This document shows, one piece after another, positions 13,623-20,135 of a stretch of DNA of 22,383 nt. A program made the position numbers and the translations under genes. The stretch's first letter is position 1. Every line of letters begins with the position of its first letter. This DNA is from an uncultured Alphaproteobacteria bacterium (GTDB taxonomy: Bacteria; Pseudomonadota; Alphaproteobacteria; CASFRQ01; SAAU01): contig CASFRQ010000084.1 in assembly GCA_949296785.1 (NCBI GenBank), positions 1-22,383 on the forward strand, given 5' to 3'. A model generated the notes under the pieces. That model saw nothing but the letters and a program-made list of their open reading frames with translations. It searched no databases and was not told the origin of the DNA.

Positions 13623-14405
13623 ATGAACATGAAGTATAAAAGGGGGATACTGGCGGCTTTATTTTGTCTCATGAATTTCGCGGCGGACGGTTTTGCCGCT
13701 TGTCCGGAAGGGGACATCCTTTTGCAAAAAGGGATGGAAAAGCAAGCTGTTAAGGCGTATACCACCTGCGCGGAAGAAGAAAACGACCCTCAGGCGCAAT
13801 TTTTTCTGGGGCAAGCTTACCAAAACGGCAAAAACGGCCTGAACACCGATTTAAACAATGCTTTGTTTTACTATCAGCTGGCCGCCGAAAACGGCTACGC
13901 GCCGGCACAGGTGCAGTTGGCGAAAATCCTCTCTTCCTTGATGACCAACAATGAAACCGTCATTCTGGAGACTTATCAGCAGATTTTAAAATCTCTGGAG
14001 GAACAGGAACTGACCGGCACGCAAAAAACTCAAATCGCCGACAGGGCCGTCCAGGGGCTGCCCCCTTACGCCTGGCTTTTGTTGGCAGCGGATAAAAAAG
14101 AAAACAAATGGTTCCTTCCCGCGGGGGAAAGTTCGGATGAAGAGGCTTTATCCCTTCTGCGCGTCATGGACAAACAAATTTCCCCGGCCGATAAGAAAGC
14201 GGCCGTGCGTCAGGCTTCCAAATGGAAGGAAAAAAAGCTTCTCCAAACGGCGAAAGAAGTTTTGACCGAACAGGAATATCAGGCCTTTTATCAAACACTT
14301 TATCCGACGGTCAGAAAGCCGGACGCCAAAGCCAGAGGACAGGCTTTAATGTATCTAAAAAGGAAAATTCAGTCGTTTTTGGGACAGGGGACACCCGCCG
14401 GCTGA
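13623..14405 (+). CDS. Exported Sel1/TPR-like repeat protein
   Basis: A 260-residue protein with a signal peptide (residues 1-25, hydrophobic ILAALFCLMNFA, then ADGFA). Cleavage after Ala25 is likely; Cys27 follows closely, but FAAC is a poor lipobox. Residues 30-103 form helical repeats of Sel1 type: AVKAYTTCAEEENDPQAQFFLGQ and ALFYYQLAAENGYAPAQVQLAKIL. The remaining 150 residues are helical and charged, without a family I recognise. Sel1 repeats usually mediate protein contacts, often in the envelope. AAGGAG lies nine bases above the ATG inside the end of the zinc-ribbon gene, and the two genes are directly adjacent, so they are co-transcribed and may act together. Confidence 0.85.
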   Translation: MNMKYKRGILAALFCLMNFAADGFAACPEGDILLQKGMEKQAVKAYTTCAEEENDPQAQFFLGQAYQNGKNGLNTDLNNALFYYQLAAENGYAPAQVQLAKILSSLMTNNETVILETYQQILKSLEEQELTGTQKTQIADRAVQGLPPYAWLLLAADKKENKWFLPAGESSDEEALSLLRVMDKQISPADKKAAVRQASKWKEKKLLQTAKEVLTEQEYQAFYQTLYPTVRKPDAKARGQALMYLKRKIQSFLGQGTPAG

Positions 14406-15227
14406 AAACCGGGAAAAGCAAGACAAGGCCGCATAAAGGCAGATGAAAGCGGATGAAGCCGGACAAAGATGGACAACCGGATAAAGGCAAAAAATAAAGC
14501 CGAACAAAAGTGTGAAAAGACCGGAAAGACAGGAGAAAAAACCGAAAAAAGTAGAAAGTAAGAGATTGAGAAAAAAGAAGGAGAGAACAGCCCCTCTTTC
14601 AGAACAGAGAGCAGAACATCAAAACTTTCCGCGAAGAAGGAAAAATGGTAAAAAGCGGGATTGAACTTATCTTATCCGAGGAAAAGTCTTAAAAAGATAA
14701 AAAATTTCTAAAATCGTTTTATCTTTTTCTTTGTCTTCGTGAGGTTTGCTTTTGGTGATTCCTTGGAATTTTCATTCATTTTCTACCGTTCCGATTTACT
14801 TTTTTTCCGCCTCTGAAAAAAGAACGAAGAAGCAGACGACAGGATGAAAGATAAAAACAAAAATAAAACACATAAGAAAGGATAAAAAACCGAAACAAAA
14901 CAGAAAAATGCCTGACAGAAAAGACAATGCCCCAAATCCGATAACAAAAATATTTGGCTGAAAGAAAAACGGCGGTTCAAAAGCTCTGTTTTCCTGAGGT
15001 AAAGCGCTCGGCAAGAAGATTTCGGAACAAGAAAAGACGATAAAAAACTTTGCCCCTTCCGAGTTTTTGTTCTTTGCGGCCTTATTCTAAAAAAGGGGAT
15101 AAAAAAATACTTCAGACAGGCCTTTTTTCTTTATAAAAAGTTACTTTTCGGTTATGGTAGAAAAATATTTTAACTTAAATAAAATCAAATTAAATCAGCA
15201 ACAACAATAAAGAGACAACGCAAACTT
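14406..15227. other. 820-base purine-rich spacer before miaB
   Basis: No gene was recognised. Bases 14406-14650 on the plus strand are strikingly rich in A and G, with loose repeats of CCGGAYAAAG and GCNGATGAA type. Frames on the minus strand (for example 14980-14783 and 15014-14796) are the phenylalanine-rich shadows of this composition. A perfect 12-base inverted repeat lies at 14691-14728. A possible weak hairpin, AAAAAAGG near 15089 and CCTTTTTT near 15121, has a long loop. The miaB promoter should lie within 15125-15200, but no clear -35/-10 pair is visible. Confidence 0.5.
14691..14728. terminator. AT-rich 12-base inverted repeat, possible terminator
   Basis: AAAAAGATAAAA (14691-14702) and TTTTATCTTTTT (14717-14728) pair perfectly around a 14-base loop, followed by CTTTG. 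With a single G-C pair per arm the hairpin is weak, but the T run fits a terminator for the zinc-ribbon/Sel1 operon. It could also simply be AT-rich spacer. Confidence 0.4.
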
Positions 15228-16595
15228 ATGAAAAAAATATATGTCAAAACAATGGGATGCCAGATGAATGTTTACGACTCTCTGCGTATTCTGGATTTAA
15301 TGAAGGCTTTCGGTTATGAAGAAACCATGGACTTGGCTGACGCCGACCTGATGGTTCTGAACACCTGCCATATCCGGGAAAAAGCGACGGACAAAGTGTA
15401 TTCGGAACTCGGCCGGTTCAGAGAAGCCAAAGAAAAGCGCTGGGCAAACGAACGAAAGCAAACCCGGATTGCCGTCACCGGCTGCGTTGTCCAAGCGATG
15501 GGGGAAGGCATGTTGCAAAAACTTTCCTTCGTGGATGTCGTTTTAGGTCCTCAAAGATACCATCTTTTGCCTCAACTGTTGGCTGAACGGGAAAAAGGAA
15601 GCCGTCCGAAAATGGAAGCTGATTTTTCCGCCGATGAAAAATTTGACGCCCTGGCGCCGGTGCAGGCGCACGGTGCGCGCAGCTTTTTGGCCGTGCAGGA
15701 GGGATGCGACAAATTCTGCTCCTACTGCGTGGTGCCCTATACCCGCGGCTGCGAATATTCCCGCCCGGTCAAAGATATTATTGAAGAAGCAAAGCTTTTG
15801 CTGCAAAGCGGAGCGAAGGATATCACTCTTTTGGGACAAAATGTCAACGCCTTCCACGGCGAAGACGAAAACGGCAAAGAACGGGACTTAGGTTACCTTA
15901 TCCGAAAACTGGCGGAACTGGACGGCCTAAAGAGGATGAGCTATGTAACCTCCTACCCTTCCCAAATGACGGATGATTTGATTGTGGCCCATAAAGAAGT
16001 GCCGCAACTGATGCCCTACCTGCATTTGCCGATACAGTCCGGATCGGATAAAATCCTCAAAGCCATGAACCGCCGCTATACGACGCGGTTATATGAGGAA
16101 GTGGTTGATAAGTTGCGCGCCGCTCGTCCGGACATTGCTTTGTCATCGGATTTCATCGTCGGTTTCCCGGGCGAAACGGACGAAGATTTTGAACAAACAA
16201 TGCGTTTGGTGGAAAGAATAGGCTATGCCAGCGCTTTTTCCTTCAAATACAGCCGCCGTCCGGGAACCCCCGCCTCCGTCATGAAAGAGCAAGTACCGGA
16301 GAAGATTAAAAGCGAACGTTTGATTCGTTTGCAGGAGCTGATTTTATCTCTGCAGAAAAAAGCCAATGAAGCTATGGTCGGCAAAACGACGGAAATCCTT
16401 TTGACCGAAAGAGGGAAAAAGAAAGGGCAACTGTCCGGTTACAGTCCTTATATGCAAAATGTGCACATCAACGCGCCGGAAGAATTGCTTGGTTCGTTTA
16501 TTTGTGTTAAGATAAAACAAGCGACGGCGACCAGCTTAACCGGAGAAAGAACGGATTCGGCGCTTTCCTCCTCAGATGACAAGAAGAAAGGATAA
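15228..16595 (+). CDS. miaB: tRNA-2-methylthio-N6-dimethylallyladenosine synthase
   Basis: MiaB is a radical SAM enzyme that adds a methylthio group to i6A37 of tRNAs reading UNN codons. The 455-residue protein has the full layout. The UPF0004 domain has Cys11, Cys47 and Cys86 for the auxiliary cluster. The radical SAM motif CDKFCSYC supplies Cys160, Cys164 and Cys167. A C-terminal TRAM domain begins at about 375. The motif KTMGCQMNVYDS is typical of MiaB rather than MtaB or RimO. The ribosome binding site is weak (AAAGAG, some distance away). It is the first gene of miaB-phoH-ybeY-corC; phoH starts three bases after its stop. Confidence 0.97.
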   Translation: MKKIYVKTMGCQMNVYDSLRILDLMKAFGYEETMDLADADLMVLNTCHIREKATDKVYSELGRFREAKEKRWANERKQTRIAVTGCVVQAMGEGMLQKLSFVDVVLGPQRYHLLPQLLAEREKGSRPKMEADFSADEKFDALAPVQAHGARSFLAVQEGCDKFCSYCVVPYTRGCEYSRPVKDIIEEAKLLLQSGAKDITLLGQNVNAFHGEDENGKERDLGYLIRKLAELDGLKRMSYVTSYPSQMTDDLIVAHKEVPQLMPYLHLPIQSGSDKILKAMNRRYTTRLYEEVVDKLRAARPDIALSSDFIVGFPGETDEDFEQTMRLVERIGYASAFSFKYSRRPGTPASVMKEQVPEKIKSERLIRLQELILSLQKKANEAMVGKTTEILLTERGKKKGQLSGYSPYMQNVHINAPEELLGSFICVKIKQATATSLTGERTDSALSSSDDKKKG

Positions 16596-16598
16596 AAC

Positions 16599-17330
16599 AT
16601 GGAAATGAAAGTCAACGACAAACCATCCCGACAGGAAGAAACAAATTCCCTGTATAATCAGGATTTGACGCTTAAAACCAAAAAAAGACAGATTTATCCT
16701 CGTACGAAAACGCAGGCGGAATTTGTTCAGGCGATGAATTCGGCCGAGATGGTGTTCGGCATCGGTCCCGCCGGCACGGGCAAGACTTTTTTGGCGGTGG
16801 CGAAGGCGGTTTCTTTGATGCTGGAGGGGAAAATTGACAAGATTATCCTGACTCGCCCGGCGGTGGAAGCGGGCGAAAACCTGGGTTTCCTTCCCGGCGA
16901 TTTGAAAGAAAAGATTGACCCGTACCTTCGGCCGCTGTACGACGCTTTGTATGATATGCTGCCGGCCGACCAGGTAGACAGAAAGCTGGAAATGGGCGAA
17001 ATTGAAATCGCGCCTTTGGCCTATATGCGCGGACGCACTTTATCCAACGCGATGGTCATTTTAGACGAGGCACAGAACACCACCCCCATGCAGATGAAAA
17101 TGTTTTTAACGCGTTTGGGCGAAAATTCCCGAATGGTGATTAACGGCGACTTAAGCCAGACAGACTTGCCCCGCGGCGTGGAATCGGGTTTGGCGGAAAG
17201 TATCCGAATTTTGAAAAACATTGAGGAAATCAAAATCGTTGAGTTCACGGAAAAAGATGTCGTCCGTCACGGGCTTGTTTCAAAAATCGTCAAAGCGTAC
17301 GAACAGGCGAAAGAAAGTTCAAGGTCATGA
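16599..17330 (+). CDS. PhoH-like ATPase (YbeZ), short form
   Basis: PhoH/YbeZ is a P-loop ATPase linked to RNA metabolism and works with YbeY. Walker A is GPAGTGKT (56-63); TRPAVEAGENLGFLPGDLKEK and VILDEAQNTT (153-162) are family signatures, and INGDLSQTDLP (about 183-193) completes the core. It has 243 residues, against about 330-350 in the usual proteobacterial form: the N-terminal 80-100 residues, including the KH-like part, are missing. The ATG has AAGGA six bases upstream inside the miaB end. No in-frame remnant could lie upstream, since miaB occupies the space. Its stop overlaps the ybeY start (ATGA), showing translational coupling. Confidence 0.95.
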   Translation: MEMKVNDKPSRQEETNSLYNQDLTLKTKKRQIYPRTKTQAEFVQAMNSAEMVFGIGPAGTGKTFLAVAKAVSLMLEGKIDKIILTRPAVEAGENLGFLPGDLKEKIDPYLRPLYDALYDMLPADQVDRKLEMGEIEIAPLAYMRGRTLSNAMVILDEAQNTTPMQMKMFLTRLGENSRMVINGDLSQTDLPRGVESGLAESIRILKNIEEIKIVEFTEKDVVRHGLVSKIVKAYEQAKESSRS

Positions 17331-17857
17331 CAAACGATTCGCACCCTTCCCCGGAAATCTTTTTATCTTTTGACTCGGAAGACGACAGGTGGAACGATAA
17401 ACTACCCGAGCTGGAAGAAAAAGGACTCCTGGCGGCGAAAAAGGTTTTTGACCTGCCCGAAGTTAAGGAAAAATCAATGCCCGCCACGGTGGAAATCAGC
17501 GTTTGCCTGACAAATGACGACGCCATCCGTCTTTTAAATAAACAATATCGCGGGAAAGACAGCGCGACAAATGTCCTGTCCTTTGAAACGGATGCGGCGG
17601 CGAAGGGAGAGGAATTCGGCCTTTTGGGGGATATCGTAATGGCGTATGAAACCCTCTTGCGTCAGGCGCAGGAAGAAAAAATCTCCTTTGAAGACCACTT
17701 TATGCACCTTTTAATCCACGGTGTTCTTCATCTTTTGGGTTTTGACCATGAAAAAGGCGAGCAAGAAGCGGAACAAATGGAGGCAATGGAAACAACAACT
17801 CTGGCTTTTTTCGGCATCAAAAACCCCTATGCCGAACCGGCTGAAGTCAAAGAATAA
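17327..17857 (+). CDS. ybeY: Endoribonuclease YbeY, rRNA maturation
   Basis: YbeY is a metal-dependent single-strand endoribonuclease needed for 16S rRNA 3' processing and ribosome quality control. The signature HGVLHLLGFDH (131-141) provides the three zinc ligands His131, His135 and His141. NKQYRGKDSATNVLSFE (71-87) is the other conserved block. The 176-residue length is normal, with a slightly long acidic N-terminus. It starts inside the phoH stop with a four-base overlap and is followed after 11 bases by corC. Confidence 0.97.
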   Translation: MTNDSHPSPEIFLSFDSEDDRWNDKLPELEEKGLLAAKKVFDLPEVKEKSMPATVEISVCLTNDDAIRLLNKQYRGKDSATNVLSFETDAAAKGEEFGLLGDIVMAYETLLRQAQEEKISFEDHFMHLLIHGVLHLLGFDHEKGEQEAEQMEAMETTTLAFFGIKNPYAEPAEVKE

Positions 17858-17868
17858 ACGGGGAAGAT

Positions 17869-18729
17869 ATGTTTGAAAAAGTAAAAAACCTTTTTGATAA
17901 AAAAGAAAATCAGAATGTTTTTAAAACTCTGGAAGAAATTATAGAAGACCAGACAGAAGAAACGGAACAGGAGGAAAAGGACTCTCTGGAGGCTAGGGAA
18001 ATCCGTATGCTCCAAAACCTCTTGCAAATGCGGGATACCCGTGCCCATGATGTTATGGTGCCGGCGGTGGATATTGCAGGCATCCCGGCAGACATTGGGT
18101 TTAAGGAGTTTTTGAAAATCCTTCCGAAGGATAAATTCACCCGTTATCCCGTTTATGAAAAAGACTTGGATCACATTATCGGCATCATCCATATCAAGGA
18201 TATCCTTTACGCTCTGATTGAAAAAAGAACGCCGCAGGTCAGAGAACTGATGAGTTCCGCGCTTTTATTCGTCGCCCCTTCCATGAAGATTTTGGACCTT
18301 ATCCAAGAAATGCAAAGCAAGCAAATCCAAATGGCGATTGTCGTGGATGAATACGGCGGAACGGACGGCGTCATCACGATGGAGGATTTGTTGGAGGAAA
18401 TTGTCGGAGAAATTGAAGACGAACATGATGTGGACGAAGCGCCGTACATTCGGAAGATTGATGATACGACTTTGGAGGCGGACGCCAAAATCCGTCTGGA
18501 AACTTTAAGTGAATATCTGCCAGCCGGTTTGTACGAAGACAGGGATCCGGAAATTGATACACTGGGCGGTCTGATTATTGACATGGCCGGCCGCATACCG
18601 AATAAAACGGAAATGATTGAGCATCCGTCCGGCATCGCCTTTAAAATTTTGGAACGCGATGCCCGCTGTGTCCGTAAGGTGCAGATTCTCAACCTGCCTT
18701 CCATGGCACAAGATAAAGATAAAACTTAA
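17869..18729 (+). CDS. CorC/YbeX-family CBS-domain protein
   Basis: A 286-residue cytoplasmic protein with an acidic N-terminus (1-45), two CBS domains (about 57-115 and 122-178) and a C-terminal CorC_HlyC domain (about 190-276). It has no DUF21 membrane domain, so it belongs to the soluble YbeX/CorC type, linked in enterobacteria to magnesium/cobalt resistance and to ribosome function beside ybeY. RYPVYEKDLDHIIGIIHIKDIL and VVDEYGGTDGVITMEDLLEEIVGEI carry the family signatures. GGGGAAG lies upstream of the ATG. Usually lnt follows in this cluster; here a terminator follows instead. The precise biochemical role of this family is not settled. Confidence 0.94.
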   Translation: MFEKVKNLFDKKENQNVFKTLEEIIEDQTEETEQEEKDSLEAREIRMLQNLLQMRDTRAHDVMVPAVDIAGIPADIGFKEFLKILPKDKFTRYPVYEKDLDHIIGIIHIKDILYALIEKRTPQVRELMSSALLFVAPSMKILDLIQEMQSKQIQMAIVVDEYGGTDGVITMEDLLEEIVGEIEDEHDVDEAPYIRKIDDTTLEADAKIRLETLSEYLPAGLYEDRDPEIDTLGGLIIDMAGRIPNKTEMIEHPSGIAFKILERDARCVRKVQILNLPSMAQDKDKT

Positions 18730-18772
18730 TCTTATTGTTTTTTTTCAATAAAAATATTTCAAATAAAAATAT

Positions 18773-18802
18773 AAAAAAGCGCGCCTTTCCGGCGCCTTTT
18801 TT
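18773..18802 (+). terminator. Intrinsic terminator after corC
   Basis: AAAAAAG and GCGCC (one bulged C) pair with GGCGC and CTTTTTT across the loop TTTCC, leaving a T run. It ends the miaB-phoH-ybeY-corC operon 44 bases after the corC stop and isolates the pilin-like gene downstream. Confidence 0.9.
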
Positions 18803-18814
18803 AATAAAATAATG

Positions 18815-18848
18815 ATGTTACTTTTAAATGACCGTTTAAAAGTAACAT
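18815..18848. promoter_or_regulatory. Perfect 34-base palindrome above pilin-like gene 2
   Basis: ATGTTACTTTTAAA (18815-18828) and TTTAAAAGTAACAT (18835-18848) are exact inverted repeats around TGACCG. There is no following T run, so it does not look like a terminator; a dimeric regulator site is more likely. It lies 85-118 bases above the ATG and matches the palindrome at 7745-7778 in centre, arm type and downstream spacing. Confidence 0.7.
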
Positions 18849-18876
18849 ACCCTATTAAGCGTAATCACGCAATATA

Positions 18877-18892
18877 AATCTCATTTTTTGTT
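18877..18892 (+). promoter_or_regulatory. Conserved AATCTCATTTTTTGTT box above pilin-like gene 2
   Basis: Identical to 7807-7822. The distance from the TGACCG centre to this box is 48 bases in both cassettes, which suggests a fixed geometry such as operator to promoter. Function unknown. Confidence 0.55.
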
Positions 18893-18896
18893 TATA

Positions 18897-18916
18897 TTTA
18901 AGGGTCATTAAAAAAG
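18897..18916 (+). promoter_or_regulatory. Second GGGTC palindrome, just above the start of pilin-like gene 2
   Basis: TTTAA, GGGTCA, TTAAAAAAG forms an imperfect inverted repeat with the same core as 7668-7688, placed between the AATCTC box and the ribosome binding site GAGGAAAAA. A bound regulator here would block transcription or translation start; this is inference. Confidence 0.5.
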
Positions 18917-18932
18917 AACAAAAGAGGAAAAA

Positions 18933-19514
18933 ATGAAGAAAAAGAAGGAAAAGGCCTGCTCAAATACAATGCAAAACGGAAAAGACGGGGGACAAAACCT
19001 CCCCTCTCCCAACAAAGAGCAGAGAGGTCGTTCCATGATAGAGATGTTGGGCGTATTGGCGATTATCGGCGTTTTGTCCGTCGGCGGTTTGGCCGGCTAC
19101 AATATGGCGATGCAGAAAATCAGAATAAATAATCTTGTCAGCGAATTTTCCTTGTTCGTCTCGGATATGAGCGCCATGTACGCTTATATGAAATATGAAC
19201 GCAAAGAGGGTTCTTCCGTACAAGGAACAGATATTTCAAATTTAAGAAAAGCAACCGAAGCACTCGGAGCAAGTGTTTCGGGACCGAAATTCGGCAGCGG
19301 CGATTATGATTACGCCCTCGGCTTCACAAATTTAAGCGCGGAAGCCTGCGCAGCTTTGGCGTCAAACCAAATAGGAGAAGGAGCCGTTGTCGGAGACGGC
19401 CACGAACCTTGGTACGCCTTGGGGACACAATCAGCCGTCCGTTTTTGTTTAGAAAGACCGGTGGAGGCAGAAACCGGTTTTTTATTCGGGTACAGAGGGA
19501 ACATAACACCTTAA
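18933..19514 (+). CDS. Type IV pilin-like protein 2
   Basis: A 193-residue prepilin-like protein. The leader (1-32) is basic and polar, then RGRSMIEML gives Gly32 before the cut and Glu37 at +5. The hydrophobic helix (35-55) contains LGVLAIIGVLSVGGLAGY. The C-terminal domain has DISNLRKATEALG (100-112), a Tyr/Gly-rich part, and Cys139 and Cys172, which could form the single disulphide seen in many pilins. The start has GAGG six bases upstream. The control region repeats that of the remnant at 7745-7846. Arg at +1 in place of Phe is shared with pilin-like protein 1. Pilin, minor pilin or pseudopilin are all possible; no pilus assembly genes are nearby. Confidence 0.85.
   Translation: MKKKKEKACSNTMQNGKDGGQNLPSPNKEQRGRSMIEMLGVLAIIGVLSVGGLAGYNMAMQKIRINNLVSEFSLFVSDMSAMYAYMKYERKEGSSVQGTDISNLRKATEALGASVSGPKFGSGDYDYALGFTNLSAEACAALASNQIGEGAVVGDGHEPWYALGTQSAVRFCLERPVEAETGFLFGYRGNITP
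19029..19119 (+). repeat. Pilin-like core block, copy 2
   Basis: The counterpart of 7350-7261 on the minus strand. About seven differences in 88 bases are visible, most of them silent. Confidence 0.85.
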
Positions 19515-20075
19515 TAAAATTTCTTAACAAATTTACATGACAGAATTTCTTATTCATTCTTTCCTGTTATGCATAAAGGGGCTCGCTTCTTCTACAAAAC
19601 TGTCTTAATAAAAAAAGAATAATACTGACACCTTATGATAAAATCCGTTTTTGAATTAAGGAAACGGAGGATTTTCTTTGAGAACTTTAGCAAGGTTTTG
19701 GAGAAAATATCGGCGGAAGCATCTAAAAAATACCAAGAAGAGATATCGGAAGAGCATAGAGGAAAAGCCGCGACACGGGACGGCGTTTCGGAGTTAACTC
19801 TTTTATATTTTCCGACTTTATTTCCGGTTGCCATTTCTGCTCGTGTTTTTTTGGAAACCGTAAATTACGCGAAGAAAGAAATGTTTTTATCATTCTTCCT
19901 CTTTTCAGATGTTTGTGTTTGATCTTTTCAGCGACGCTTTATCCCCAAAATCGTTTTCTTTTACTTTATTTTTTAAGGTATCGCCTCGTTGAAAATTCGC
20001 CAGTCGTAAAGTATAATTTTAATAAAAGAAATAAAAAAACAAAAACCAATCTCTTATTTGGTAACAAAATGCGCT
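19515..20075. other. Intergenic region between pilin-like gene 2 and thrS
   Basis: About 560 bases without a gene I can support. A plus-strand frame of 95 codons (19635-19922) begins with a Lys/Arg/Glu-rich half and ends hydrophobic. It has no ribosome binding site and overlaps a hairpin: AAAATCC-GTTT (19640-19650) pairs with AAAC-GGA-GGATTTT (19662-19675) with a three-base bulge, followed by CTTTG, which could terminate the pilin transcript. The rest is AT-rich with no repeats seen. Confidence 0.4.
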
Positions 20076-20104
20076 AAAAAAACTCCGCCTTTTTCAGGCG
20101 GAGC
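20076..20104 (-). terminator. Intrinsic terminator of thrS
   Basis: On the minus strand CTCCGCC, the loop TGAAAAA and GGCGGAG form a perfect 7-base stem followed by seven T (20082-20076), 32 bases after the thrS stop. Confidence 0.93.
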
Positions 20105-20135
20105 AAAAGAACCAAAATTTTCTGAAAAAGAAAAA

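Noticed and set aside
14783..15014. Minus-strand Phe-rich hydrophobic frames.
   Set aside because: They result from the purine-rich plus strand; poly-Phe/Ser composition without a binding site.
19635..19922. Plus-strand frame of 95 codons after pilin-like gene 2.
   Set aside because: No ribosome binding site, overlaps a hairpin at its start, and no recognisable family; a real small gene cannot be fully excluded.
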